Positions 8,245 to 16,568 of a stretch of 64,000 nt of DNA are shown in pieces. The notes beneath the pieces are model-generated. The model was not told the origin of the DNA. It searched no databases and saw nothing but the letters and a program-made list of their open reading frames with translations. The translations under genes were made by a program, and so were the position numbers. The stretch comes from Arthrobacter sp. AZCC_0090 (lineage in GTDB: Bacteria > Actinomycetota > Actinomycetes > Actinomycetales > Micrococcaceae), in contig NZ_JACHEE010000008.1 in assembly GCF_014207375.1 (NCBI RefSeq), positions 172,452 through 236,451 on the forward strand, in the 5' to 3' direction. How positions within the stretch are numbered: the stretch's first letter is position 1; every line of letters begins with the position of its first letter.

Positions 8245-8460
8245 TTAGTGGATCAGTCCAGTCCGGGCGTCGACCAAATGCCATTCGATGCTGTGTCCAG
8301 CGTACGCCGGCATGAGGCTTCCCTCGAAGACGAAGAGAGGCTCGCCTGTGCTTCCCAGCGGACGCCAGAAACCGTTCCTTGGGCAGTGGAATCCGGTCCG
8401 TGCACTGATCGTTCCGAGGGCTGGATTCGAAACCCACCGGGTCTGACTGATCTTTTTCAC
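8245..8460 (-). CDS. Small hypothetical protein
   Basis: The frame encodes 71 residues from GTG 8460, which has a good AAAGGA site six bases upstream. A GTG at 8484 would add eight residues but lacks one. The centre reads TGFHCPRNGFWRPLGSTGEP followed by a beta-rich tail (LFVFEGSLMPAYAGHSIEWHLV). The spacing TGxxCPxxGxW resembles small beta-barrel or rubredoxin-like proteins. A single cysteine rules out a zinc site within the monomer. Its own candidate promoter and operator (8504-8522) and the shared terminator support it as a real single-gene unit. The function is unknown. Confidence 0.55.
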   Translation of the reverse strand: MKKISQTRWVSNPALGTISARTGFHCPRNGFWRPLGSTGEPLFVFEGSLMPAYAGHSIEWHLVDARTGLIH

Positions 8461-8503
8461 CGTTGTTCCTTTGATGGGGTTCACGGAATCCGTGAGCCGC
8501 TTT

Positions 8504-8531
8504 CGAATTACTTGCTAATTCGATAATAGGA
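8504..8531 (-). promoter_or_regulatory. Promoter -10 and 7-5-7 dyad upstream of the small gene
   Basis: A perfect inverted repeat CGAATTA-CTTGC-TAATTCG (8504-8522) directly follows, on the minus strand, a TATTAT -10 hexamer (8524-8529 region). A weak TTCACC lies upstream. Such placement over the likely transcription start suggests repression. The AT-rich dyad resembles MarR- or TetR-type operators. The regulator is not identified. Confidence 0.5.
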
Positions 8532-8594
8532 AACTAAAACGCCGGTGAATAAGACCAAAGATGTCTGTCCGGATAAGGCAATGTTATGGATGGA

Positions 8595-9527
8595 TCAAGC
8601 CTCGGACGGATCTGCCGCGTACTTGCTGATCAACTGCTGTTGCAGCATCTCCTTGACCAGGATGAGCACCGCCGACGCAGCTTCGGACAGGGGCTCATGG
8701 TCGGGGGTGCACAAGGCAATCTTGCACTGCAAAGCCGGTTCGATGATCCGCAGTACCTTGAAGTTCTCATCGGGGAAGAGGGCGTCGGCGGCGGATTTCG
8801 GGAGGACCGTGGCTCCCAGGTTTGCGCGGATGAGCCGAACAAGCGAGGGAACGGATTCCACTTCCCCCACGAGCCGCAAGGGCAACCCTTGGTCGGCCAG
8901 CCCCTTCTCGATGATCTGGCGCAGGGTGTGATTCTTTTCGGGGAGGAACAGTCCAAGGCTGCTGGCTTCTTCGAGGGTGACGGTCGTTCGGCCTTGGGCC
9001 ACATCGACGTCTTCATGGGTCACCAGATGCAGGTCTTCAACGATCATGGTGGTGAACTGCACTCCACGGATCTTCCCCGGCTCGTAGATCAGCGCCATGT
9101 CGAGGCGACCGTTCTTGATGGCCTCGCTGAGCACGCCGCCGAAGATCTCCGTCAGGTGCACCACGATGTCCGGGTAACGCCGGCCGACCTCGCGGATGAT
9201 CTGCGGCGTCAGGCTGGAGGCCATGCTGTACGGGGCGATGGCGATGGACACGCGCCCCGACGGTGCTGCCCCGGACGTCGCTACGTCCTGCCTTGCTTGT
9301 TCAACGAGGCGCAGGATGGTCTGGGCATGGCGATACAGGGTGTGTCCTGCAGCCGTTGGTTCGACTCCTTGCTTGCTGCGAATCAGCAGGCGTTGCTTCA
9401 AATCGCTTTCCAGCGCGGACACCTGCTGGCTGAGGGCGGGTTGGGCGACGTGGAGCGCTGCGGCGGCCTTCGTGATGCTCCCCGAATCGACGATCTTGAC
9501 AAAGTATGAGAGCTTCCGCGTGTCCAT
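8595..9527 (-). CDS. LysR-family transcriptional regulator (Nac-like)
   Basis: A 310-residue LysR regulator. Its N-terminal winged helix (MDTRKLSYFVKIVDSGSITK, then AAAALHVAQPALSQQVSALE) is followed by the periplasmic-binding-protein-like effector domain starting near residue 90. The style MDTRKLSYFVKIVDSGSITK is typical of the Nac/nitrogen-assimilation subgroup. I chose ATG 9527 with GGAAGG upstream; a start at 9593 would add 22 unrelated residues. It diverges from the 5-oxoprolinase operon across a 536-bp gap, so it most likely activates pxpABC and represses itself, possibly in response to 5-oxoproline. That link is inferred from position only. Confidence 0.9.
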   Translation of the reverse strand: MDTRKLSYFVKIVDSGSITKAAAALHVAQPALSQQVSALESDLKQRLLIRSKQGVEPTAAGHTLYRHAQTILRLVEQARQDVATSGAAPSGRVSIAIAPYSMASSLTPQIIREVGRRYPDIVVHLTEIFGGVLSEAIKNGRLDMALIYEPGKIRGVQFTTMIVEDLHLVTHEDVDVAQGRTTVTLEEASSLGLFLPEKNHTLRQIIEKGLADQGLPLRLVGEVESVPSLVRLIRANLGATVLPKSAADALFPDENFKVLRIIEPALQCKIALCTPDHEPLSEAASAVLILVKEMLQQQLISKYAADPSEA

Positions 9528-9568
9528 GGGTCTGCCTTCCTCTAGGCCCTCATTGGGGCATAGATGCC

Positions 9569-9583
9569 ATAAGGAAATTCTAT
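9569..9583. promoter_or_regulatory. ATA-N9-TAT site upstream of the LysR gene
   Basis: ATA AGGAAATTC TAT matches the ATA-N9-TAT form described for Nac of enteric bacteria. It lies inside a wider CATAG...CTATG dyad (9559-9584), 42 bp from the LysR start. The rest of the divergent region (9528-10063) holds no credible gene; it is less GC-rich than its surroundings and should contain the pxpA promoter. Confidence 0.45.
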
Positions 9584-10063
9584 GTAGGCACACACAATCA
9601 GTCTTTGTGTGACCCGTCTCTCAACGACTAAATTTGAGATCCACATCCCCGCGGTGGCGTTTCCCAATCATTGCCGGCAGTTCGTTGACTCCCCATCAAC
9701 CAATTGTCCCAATACCAAATATAGACGCACTTGGCGCACTGCCCCACAAATCGATCGTCACGTAAAGAGCATCTATGAGACTTTCGGGCACATCGCCCTC
9801 TGGCCGCGGCGGCATGCGGTCCCTGCCGGCAGCATGTGTGCCGTAGGTCATAACCGGGAGCTATCCCGTGATAGCGAATAGGTCTTTGTGCCGGAAGTTC
9901 GTCGGTGCGAGACTTCTATCACCAAAGAATTACCGACAGTTCCTCTGATTGAAGAATTTTAGCCAAACACTTTCAATCGAACAGGCAACTGAATTCACCG
10001 AATATTCCAGCCGTTCGTATGGAATTGCGGGACCCTAATGCAGAACCACGGAAAGAGAACCAC

Positions 10064-10852
10064 GTGAACCCGACAATTGATCTTGTAGCGGATCTTGGAG
10101 AGGGATTCGGCGCCTACACCATGGGCAGCGACTCCGATCTTCTGGAGATCGTTTCAAGCGCCAATATCGCTTGCGGGTTCCACGCGGGCGATCCGGACAT
10201 CATGGATGCCACGGTTGCTGAATGCGTACGCCGCGGAGTCGGCATCGGAGCGCACCCGAGCTTTCCGGACCTGCGTGGCTTCGGCCGCCGCGACATGGGC
10301 CTCAGCGCTGACGAGGTGCGTGCCGATGTGCTGTACCAGCTGGGAGCCCTGTCCGGCTTCGCAGCTTTCCACGGAACCAAGGTCACCCACATTGCACCCC
10401 ACGGCCGGCTGGGAAACCTCGTAGCCGTTCGCCCTGACTACGCAGCCGCCGTGGCTGAAGCCGCCGCCCGCGTGGACAACGAACTCATCGTTGTCGCCCA
10501 GGAGGGCGAACTGGCCAAGGCGGCACGTTCCGCCGGACTGGACGTAGCGATAGTCGGAATCGTGGACCGTGCGTACCAGGAAGACGGGACGCTCGTTCCG
10601 CGGAGCCAGCCCGGCGCGGTACTGCACGATGCCTCGGCCATTGTGGATCGCACCGTCCGCATGGTCTGCGAAGGCAAGATCCGCTGCGCCAACGGCACCG
10701 ACATCGACATTTCCGCAGACACCGTCCTGCTTCATGGAGACAACCCAGGTGCGGTGGAACTCGCCCGGCTCATCCGTTCGGAACTCATTTCGGCCGGCGT
10801 TCGGATCGCCCCGTTGGCAGAGGTCATGGATGCCAAGAGGAAGGCAGCCTGA
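10064..10852 (+). CDS. pxpA: 5-oxoprolinase subunit PxpA (LamB/YcsF family)
   Basis: PxpA works with PxpB and PxpC in the ATP-dependent opening of 5-oxoproline to glutamate, a housekeeping repair and catabolic reaction. The 262-residue protein has the family signatures IDLVADLGEGFGAYTMG at the start, ANIACGFHAGDP near 36, IGAHPSFPDLRGFGRR and a C-terminal LHGDNPGAVELA. I used GTG 10064 (ribosome site GGAAAGAGA) because the conserved DLVADLGEG begins seven residues later; ATG 10019 would add 15 unrelated residues. The stop is one base away from the pxpB start, so the genes are co-translated. Confidence 0.92.
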   Translation: MNPTIDLVADLGEGFGAYTMGSDSDLLEIVSSANIACGFHAGDPDIMDATVAECVRRGVGIGAHPSFPDLRGFGRRDMGLSADEVRADVLYQLGALSGFAAFHGTKVTHIAPHGRLGNLVAVRPDYAAAVAEAAARVDNELIVVAQEGELAKAARSAGLDVAIVGIVDRAYQEDGTLVPRSQPGAVLHDASAIVDRTVRMVCEGKIRCANGTDIDISADTVLLHGDNPGAVELARLIRSELISAGVRIAPLAEVMDAKRKAA

Positions 10853-10853
10853 C

Positions 10854-11576
10854 ATGTCCATTCTCAGCGCGGCTCCCACCGAGATCTACGAATCCGGAGA
10901 CTCCGCATTGCGCGTCGTGGCACTTGCTGAAGCTAGCGAGGACAACTGGCAGACAGTCCACCGTCTTGCGGACTGGCTGGAGAGCTGTGGCGCCGAGGGC
11001 CTTCACGGCGCGGTACCCACCTACGATTCCGTCTTGGTGGAATTCGATCCTGTCCTGGTGTCTGCACGCCAGGTGCGCGCGTTCGTCAAGCTGGGACTCC
11101 TCGAAATGGGCCGCTCCGGCGGCGCGGAAGCGGCACCCCGCGAGTTTGACGTCCCGGTGGTCTACGGCGGCGACTACGGTCCCGACCTGGAGAAGGTAGC
11201 CGAATACCAAGGCATCCCCACCGAGGAAGTCATCCGCCTCCACACCGAAAAGACGTACACCGTTCGTTGCCTGGGTGCTCCTGCTGGCTCGCCGATGATG
11301 GACGGCCCCGCGTTCCCCAAGCCCGTGCCGCGCCTCAAGGATCCGCGGCTCAGCGTTCCGGCAGGGGCAGTGGCCGTCGCCGGACGCCAGGCCGTCATCG
11401 CACCCGCGGTGGCACCCGGCGGCTGGTGCGTCATTGGCCAGACCCCTTTGACCGTCCTGAACATCCGCCGCGAACCCCTGGTCCCTTACAAGCCCGGAGA
11501 CATTCTGCGGTTCCGCCGCATCGAGGCCGAAGACTTCGGCTCTTACGTCGGCAGGGAATTGGAACCGCGGCCATGA
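10854..11576 (+). CDS. pxpB: 5-oxoprolinase subunit PxpB (KipI-like)
   Basis: The 240-residue allophanate-hydrolase-subunit-1 domain protein is a partner of PxpC in the 5-oxoprolinase complex. The pattern is typical: an N-terminal GDSALRVVALAE strand, GLHGAVPTYDSVLVEFDP, VVYGGDYGPDLEKVAEYQGI and the late block CLGAPAGSPMMDGPAFPKPVPRLKDPRLSVPAGAVAVAGRQAVIAP in which glycine and proline turns are conserved. The ATG at 10854 immediately follows the pxpA stop, and the TGA overlaps the pxpC ATG by four bases (ATGA). In Bacillus the homologue KipI also inhibits a sensor kinase; here the operon supports the enzyme role. Confidence 0.9.
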   Translation: MSILSAAPTEIYESGDSALRVVALAEASEDNWQTVHRLADWLESCGAEGLHGAVPTYDSVLVEFDPVLVSARQVRAFVKLGLLEMGRSGGAEAAPREFDVPVVYGGDYGPDLEKVAEYQGIPTEEVIRLHTEKTYTVRCLGAPAGSPMMDGPAFPKPVPRLKDPRLSVPAGAVAVAGRQAVIAPAVAPGGWCVIGQTPLTVLNIRREPLVPYKPGDILRFRRIEAEDFGSYVGRELEPRP

Positions 11577-12586
11577 GTGGGCACATCCTCATCCAGCAAC
11601 CCGGTAACGCCGTGGTCACAGACCTTGGCCGCTTCCGTGGACCTCGCTTTGGACTGCCGGTCAACGGCGCCCTGGACCAATATTCGGCCCGGGCAGCCAA
11701 CATCTTGGCCGGCAACTTGGACAATGATCCCCTGGTGGAGATCACTGCCCTCGACTTCAGGATGAAGGCGCACTCCGACATCCTGATTGCGGTCACAGGG
11801 GCTCCGCTGACTCTCTCCGTCGGAGGGCGTCCGTGCAGCCAGTGGGAGCCGGTTTCGGTCCGTGCAGGCGAGATGGTGTCCATCCGGGGAATCAACCGGG
11901 GCCTCCGTGCCTACGTGGCCATCCACGGCTCGGTGGAGGCCCCAATGCTCTTGGGCAGTTGTGCTCCGGACACCGTTGTGGGCTTCGGCCTTCAACTCAC
12001 GGAAGGAACCACGCTCCTTACCCGCCGCAGCGTAAGCCCAGTGCGCCAACCATACTTCGACCTCCCGCTCTTCCGTCTTGGCCTTGAACGGCCGAACATG
12101 GGGTCGGAGCTGCTGGTCGATGTGACCGACGGTCCGGATGTTGCCGACTTCGGTGATTCCAGCGAGTTGCTCTTCACGTCGGAATACGCCGTGAGCGGCC
12201 GGAGCAACCACATCGGCCTGAGGCTCGGCGGCCAACTTCCGGAAAGAACCTCAAGCGGCGAAGTGCTTTCGCGCGGGGTGCCGGTGGGCGCCGTCGAGGT
12301 TCCCTCCCGGGAAGAACTACTGGTACTGCACCGGGGACGCGGCGTCACCGCCGGATATCCGGTCCTCGCCGTGGTCACCAGCAGTGGCCTGGACGTCCTT
12401 GCCCAAGCCCGCCCGGACGACAAGGTCCACTTCAGGAAAACAACCGTGGCAGAGGCAACTGCCGCCCATCGGCGCTCGCGGGCCCAGCTTGAAACACTCC
12501 GCGAATCCGTCAACACCGTCTTCGGACTCCTTGGCATTGGATGCCGACCTCAGTGGCAGGACCTACCGGTTGCGGCATGCAGCTAA
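11573..12586 (+). CDS. pxpC: 5-oxoprolinase subunit PxpC (biotin-dependent carboxyltransferase-like)
   Basis: This is a 337-residue allophanate-hydrolase-subunit-2 (KipA-like) protein, the third subunit of the 5-oxoprolinase. Recognisable parts are IQQPGNAVVTDLGRFRGPRFGLPVNGALDQYSARAANILAGN at the N terminus, LTEGTTLL, and the C-terminal SGEVLSRGVPVGAVEVPSREELLVLHRGRGVTAGYPVLAVVTSSGLDVLAQARPDDKV, which is diagnostic for the family. The start overlaps the pxpB stop by four bases. A MFS transporter follows after 55 bp on the same strand and is probably cotranscribed. The tail beyond about residue 300 is variable in the family. Confidence 0.9.
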   Translation: MSGHILIQQPGNAVVTDLGRFRGPRFGLPVNGALDQYSARAANILAGNLDNDPLVEITALDFRMKAHSDILIAVTGAPLTLSVGGRPCSQWEPVSVRAGEMVSIRGINRGLRAYVAIHGSVEAPMLLGSCAPDTVVGFGLQLTEGTTLLTRRSVSPVRQPYFDLPLFRLGLERPNMGSELLVDVTDGPDVADFGDSSELLFTSEYAVSGRSNHIGLRLGGQLPERTSSGEVLSRGVPVGAVEVPSREELLVLHRGRGVTAGYPVLAVVTSSGLDVLAQARPDDKVHFRKTTVAEATAAHRRSRAQLETLRESVNTVFGLLGIGCRPQWQDLPVAACS

Positions 12587-12641
12587 AAACCTGTCGCCAA
12601 CCAGTAGCGGTTGCTACGCTCAACATCAAGAAGGAAATGTC

Positions 12642-13982
12642 ATGACCGCAAACACCAACGCTGCACAAGTGCAGCATGAACGGCTCACTGGCCGTCAAAC
12701 GCGCAAGGTTGTCACCGCAGGCTGCGTTGGCATCTTCGTGGAACTCTATGACAACGGCATCTTCGCATTCATGGCCGGAACGCTTGCCCTGGTGTTCCTC
12801 GCCCCGGGCAACCCGGACAACGCCCTGTTGTTCGTCTTTGCCGGCTACGCAGTGTCGTTCTTCGTCCGGCCCCTTGGCGCAGTAGTTTGTGGCTATTTGG
12901 GCGACCGGATCGGCCGGCAAAAGCTACTCGTCTTCGTGATTCTCCTGATCAGTGTTGCCACCGCCGGCATCGGCCTCCTGCCCGCCTACTCGGCCATCGG
13001 CATCGCAGCGCCCGTGCTGCTCGTCCTCTTGCGGCTCCTGCAGGGCTTCTCGGTTGGCGGCGAAGCCGCCGGCGCTATGACCTTCCTCGCTGAGCACGCC
13101 CCAGAGGGCAAGCGCGGAATCATCACCTCCTATGCACAGATCGCTTCGTTCGCAGCACTGCTCACCGGCACCCTCGTGGCATTCTCCATGTCTCCTTGGC
13201 TCACCCAGGCTGCCATCGACGGCGGTGGCTTCGGCTCCTTCGTGTGGCGCATTCCGTTCCTGGTGGCCATTCCCATGGGCGTCATCGGTTGGTACATCCG
13301 CAAGGCCATCGCGGACACCCCCAACTTCACAAAGCTCAAGGAAGAGGGCGGCCTCTCCAAGAACCCGCTCAAGGAAGCCTTCAAGTCCGCTGAGCACCGC
13401 CGGGCCATGGTTCTGGCACTCTTCATCCCGCTCATGAACGGCTCCGGCTACTACGTCCTGTTCTCCTACATGCCTACGTTCCTCAAGGGCAAGCAGCTCA
13501 ACTTCACCATCGGCGAGGCGCTGTTCATCACGGCCTGCAGCCTGGTTGTCATCTGCATCGCCATTCCATTCATGGGCGCCCTGTCCGACCGCATCGGCCG
13601 CAAGAAGGTCATCGCCGGTTCCGCCATTGCCATGACCATCCTGGGCATCCCGTCCTACGCCCTCATCGCAACGGGAAACATGGGCCTGGCTATCCTCGGC
13701 GCCTCGATCATGGCCATCGTCTTCGCCGGCCACACGGCAGTGATCCACATCCTAATCGTTGAGCTGTTCCCCACCCGGGTTCGGTATTCCGCCTACGGCC
13801 TCGGCTACAACATTTCCTCCGCGCTCTTCGGCGGAACGGCCCCCCTGCTGATGACCTGGCTTATCAGCAGCACCGGCAACATCTACATGCCCGCCTTCTA
13901 CGCAGTCATCACGGCCCTCGGCACGCTGGCAGCCGTGAGCACGGTCAAGGACCGGGCCCACGAACCCCTCCGCGACGCCTAA
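12642..13982 (+). CDS. MFS transporter, metabolite:H+ symporter type
   Basis: A 446-residue, 12-helix permease of the major facilitator superfamily, MHS-like subgroup (relatives of KgtP, ShiA and ProP). Both halves carry the loop 2-3 motif: GDRIGRQK in the N half and SDRIGRKK in the C half. RLLQGFSVGGEAAGAMTFLAEHAP is a typical helix 4-5 segment, and VELFPTRVRYSAYGLGYN the typical late one. ATG 12642 has AAGGAAATGTC upstream. Placement after pxpABC suggests it imports 5-oxoproline or a related amino or organic acid driven by protons. That substrate is inferred from position. It is followed by an SDR after 55 bp. Confidence 0.85.
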   Translation: MTANTNAAQVQHERLTGRQTRKVVTAGCVGIFVELYDNGIFAFMAGTLALVFLAPGNPDNALLFVFAGYAVSFFVRPLGAVVCGYLGDRIGRQKLLVFVILLISVATAGIGLLPAYSAIGIAAPVLLVLLRLLQGFSVGGEAAGAMTFLAEHAPEGKRGIITSYAQIASFAALLTGTLVAFSMSPWLTQAAIDGGGFGSFVWRIPFLVAIPMGVIGWYIRKAIADTPNFTKLKEEGGLSKNPLKEAFKSAEHRRAMVLALFIPLMNGSGYYVLFSYMPTFLKGKQLNFTIGEALFITACSLVVICIAIPFMGALSDRIGRKKVIAGSAIAMTILGIPSYALIATGNMGLAILGASIMAIVFAGHTAVIHILIVELFPTRVRYSAYGLGYNISSALFGGTAPLLMTWLISSTGNIYMPAFYAVITALGTLAAVSTVKDRAHEPLRDA

Positions 13983-14037
13983 GCCCCACGGACCTCCGGG
14001 CACTTTGTGCCCTCCTATTCCCCACTTTGGAGAAGCA

Positions 14038-14787
14038 ATGTCATTTTCCGACTACAACACCGCCCTCGTCACCGGAGCGTCAACCGGTATGGGTGCCGCA
14101 ATTACCGAGCGCCTCGCCAAGAGAGGCCTCGCCGTTCATGCCGTGGCCCGCAACGAGGAACGCCTCAGCGAGCTGGCCGATCGTACGGGTGCCATCCCGC
14201 ACGTAGTGGACCTGACCGACACAGCGGCGCTGACCGCCGTCGTGAGCGAGCTGAAAGTCGATGTCCTGGTTAATTGCGCCGGCGTTTCCCGTCCCGGCAA
14301 CCTCCTGGACTCGTCCGAGCAGGACATCGACGAGCTCATTGACGTGAACCTTCGCGGCCTGCTTCAGCTCACGCGGCTGGTCCTGCCGGGCATGGTGGAG
14401 CGCGACCTCGGCCACATCATCAACATCAGCTCCATCGCCGGGCTTTACAACTTCTATGGCCACACGGTCTACCACGCCACCAAGGCGGCCGTGCACCAGA
14501 TCTCCCGGCAGCTCAGGAATGACACGGTCGGCAAGCGCATCCGCGTGACGGAGATCTGCCCCGGCCGGGTGGAAACCGAGATCTTCGGCCGGAACATGGG
14601 TGGCACGCCTGAAGCCATGGAAGAAGCGTGGAAGACCTATTACGAAGGCTACGAGTCGCTGACCACTGACGATATCGTCAACGCCCTCGACTACGCCATC
14701 GAAACCCCGCGCCACGTCAACGTGGGCATGCTGGAACTCATGCCGACCTTCCAGGTCCCAGGAGGCCTCACCTTCGACCGGCGCTGA
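14038..14787 (+). CDS. Short-chain dehydrogenase/reductase (YdfG-like)
   Basis: A 249-residue classical SDR. It has the NAD(P)-binding TGASTGMGAAI at about residue 12, NCAGVSRPG, and the catalytic Ser (NISSIAG), Tyr and Lys (YHATKAA). The segment EICPGRVETEIFG and overall form resemble YdfG-type 3-hydroxy acid dehydrogenases that use NADP. The ATG at 14038 follows GGAGAAGC. It ends the pxp-MFS rightward unit, but a link to oxoproline catabolism is not obvious. It may reduce a hydroxy/keto acid brought in by the transporter. A 15-base-arm palindrome downstream separates it from the convergent thioesterase gene. Confidence 0.85.
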   Translation: MSFSDYNTALVTGASTGMGAAITERLAKRGLAVHAVARNEERLSELADRTGAIPHVVDLTDTAALTAVVSELKVDVLVNCAGVSRPGNLLDSSEQDIDELIDVNLRGLLQLTRLVLPGMVERDLGHIINISSIAGLYNFYGHTVYHATKAAVHQISRQLRNDTVGKRIRVTEICPGRVETEIFGRNMGGTPEAMEEAWKTYYEGYESLTTDDIVNALDYAIETPRHVNVGMLELMPTFQVPGGLTFDRR

Positions 14788-14869
14788 CCGACGCCTCGCT
14801 TGAGGCGATGCGCCCGTCCTGGGCGCCCCAAAGTTCCGGTGGCATTCACTCCCGTCACCGGAAATACAA

Positions 14870-14900
14870 GCTGGCGGCCGCGAATTTCGCGGCCGCCAGC
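14870..14900. terminator. Bidirectional hairpin between convergent genes
   Basis: A 31-base palindrome with perfect 15-base arms (GCTGGCGGCCGCGAA and its complement, one central T) lies between the SDR and the leftward thioesterase gene. There is no long T-run, but the position between two stop codons supports a terminator shared by both strands. Confidence 0.7.
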
Positions 14901-14984
14901 ACCCGTTTCCGGGGAGTGTCAACGAGAAGGGTGATGCTCGCCCCGGTTCCTGGCGAGCGTTTGGGAGGGCCCGACGTCGGGCGC

Positions 14985-15419
14985 TTAGTCCTCGTGGAGC
15001 GCTTGCGTCAGGTGGTGCGTGGGGATGCGGTCGCGGTCGTACGTGATTTCCGTGTAGCCGTGCGGTTCCGGCCGGCCGTCGTGCCCGAGGTTGACGAAGA
15101 CGATTTCCTCGATGGTCAAGATGCTTTCTCGAGTGATCATGTTGCGCACCTCCGCACGCATGGTCAGTGACGTCCGGCCGAAGCGGACTGCCGTCAGCCC
15201 CATCTCCACCAGATCACCTTGGACGGCTGAGCTCACGAAGTTGATTTCGGAGATGTACTTGGTGACGGCGCGGCCGTTTCCAAGCTGGAGGATCGCGTAG
15301 ATTGCCGCTTCCTCGTCGATCCATTTCAGCAGGCTTCCACCGAACAGAGTGCCGTTGGCGTTGAGGTCCTCCGGACGTACCCATTTGCGGGTCCGGAACG
15401 TGATGTCAGCCTTTTCCAT
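14985..15419 (-). CDS. Acyl-CoA thioesterase, hotdog fold (YciA/BFIT type)
   Basis: A 144-residue single-hotdog-domain protein of the acyl-CoA hydrolase family that cleaves acyl-CoA to free acid and CoA. The landmark PEDLNANGTLFGGSLLKWIDEEAAI carries the conserved asparagine, glycines and aspartate of the active-site helix. VTKYISEINFVSSAVQGDLVEMG is the conserved central strand. There is no transmembrane or signal segment. It is a monocistronic leftward gene that converges with the SDR. The 226-bp upstream region, shared with the CtaG-like gene, should contain both promoters. Substrate chain length cannot be told. Confidence 0.88.
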   Translation of the reverse strand: MEKADITFRTRKWVRPEDLNANGTLFGGSLLKWIDEEAAIYAILQLGNGRAVTKYISEINFVSSAVQGDLVEMGLTAVRFGRTSLTMRAEVRNMITRESILTIEEIVFVNLGHDGRPEPHGYTEITYDRDRIPTHHLTQALHED

Positions 15420-15577
15420 AATGCGAGATTAGCCGAGGCCCGGCGCCCGCGTCTTCTATGGCGTGCCATGCTTTGCTGGACTCCGTAACATGGATACGGT
15501 GCACCCGGTTCAGGGCACAACACGACACGCCGATTCGCGCACCATGCGGCACGCCGGGAACGCGCTGGAGGAACACC

Positions 15578-15643
15578 ATGAAGATCGACAAGACCCACAG
15601 CCGTGCTGGGCTGAGCGCCCGGCCTTCCTGCTGGAACCGCTGA
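15578..15643 (+). CDS. Small upstream ORF before the CtaG-like gene
   Basis: A 21-codon frame (MKIDKTHSRAGLSARPSCWN plus R) has a near-perfect GGAGG six bases before its ATG. Its TGA lies two bases before the ATG of the membrane protein gene, which has no ribosome site of its own. This arrangement suggests termination-reinitiation coupling or a leader peptide. It is basic and shows no membrane segment. It may be only a translational device. Confidence 0.45.
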   Translation: MKIDKTHSRAGLSARPSCWNR

Positions 15644-15645
15644 CC

Positions 15646-16539
15646 ATGCCACCGTTGGGCGTTGTGCTAGGCGCCTGGTCAATGAGCTGGCCTGCCTTGG
15701 TCATTCTTGTTGCCGCCGTCGTCCTGTATTCAAAGGGCCTGGTTGCCGCCAAGCGCCGGGACATCCGCTGGCCTTTGTGGAACTCTTTTGCCTTCTTTGC
15801 TCTTGGCCTGGGTAGTTTTGCTGCGCTGAGCTTTGGATTCCCGGGCGCCTATAGCCACGATTTGCGGTGGGCTTTCACCCTCAAAGTGACGTCTTACCTG
15901 TTTGTGGTCCCGCTGTTGATTGGGCTGGGAAAGCCGCTAACGCTCGCAAGGCAGACCCTTGGCCCCGCGGGCGCGGCGCGTGTCGAAGCGATTCTGGGAT
16001 ACCGGCTCGTCCGCATGCTCAGCAACACGCTCGTGGCGGCGCTTCTGGGACTCGCCATGTTCACGGTGTTCTTGACCCCGCTGTTCTACGTGCTCCGGAC
16101 CAACCCGGCCGCCGACATCATCCTGACTTTGCTGGTGCCTGCCATGGGACTCCTCATGACGGTTCCGATCATGGAAGACGGTGCAGGGCGCACTGGATCG
16201 CTCATTGTGGTCGAATTCATCTTCGTATTCATCGAACTGCTCGCCGACGCCGTGCCAGGGGTCCTGATGCGGCTCAGCCCGGGAATTCTCGACGGCGCCA
16301 CATCAGTTTTGGGCAATCAACCAGGCTGGTTCCCCTCACCGTTGCGTGACCAGCAACTCGCCGGGGACCTGATGTGGTTCCTCGCGGAGATCGTGGATCT
16401 TCCCCTCATCATCCTGATGTTCGTCCGGTTCTCCCGGAGCGACAAGCACGAGGCCAAGAGCTTCGACGACCTCAGCGACGAAGAAATCGAAGCCCTGAAT
16501 CGGGCACATCTAGGGCAGGGCGGACGCACCCTGGATTGA
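15646..16539 (+). CDS. CtaG-like cytochrome c oxidase assembly membrane protein
   Basis: The 297-residue protein has about seven hydrophobic helices and resembles the caa3/CtaG family involved in copper delivery to cytochrome oxidase. The family-typical late motif DQQLAGDLMWFLAEIVDLPL is present near residue 245, and helices and loops follow the family order. The usual histidine-rich helix (HMxxH after SHxxxx) is not seen; the equivalent stretch reads AYSHDLRWAFTLKVTSYLF with one histidine, so metal binding may be altered. ATG 15646 lies just after the small ORF. Longer starts upstream would add a polar stretch with no ribosome site. Function in oxidase assembly is inferred from family. Confidence 0.7.
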   Translation: MPPLGVVLGAWSMSWPALVILVAAVVLYSKGLVAAKRRDIRWPLWNSFAFFALGLGSFAALSFGFPGAYSHDLRWAFTLKVTSYLFVVPLLIGLGKPLTLARQTLGPAGAARVEAILGYRLVRMLSNTLVAALLGLAMFTVFLTPLFYVLRTNPAADIILTLLVPAMGLLMTVPIMEDGAGRTGSLIVVEFIFVFIELLADAVPGVLMRLSPGILDGATSVLGNQPGWFPSPLRDQQLAGDLMWFLAEIVDLPLIILMFVRFSRSDKHEAKSFDDLSDEEIEALNRAHLGQGGRTLD

Positions 16540-16568
16540 TCCAGCAGCCCGGATTGATCTGGAGAGCC

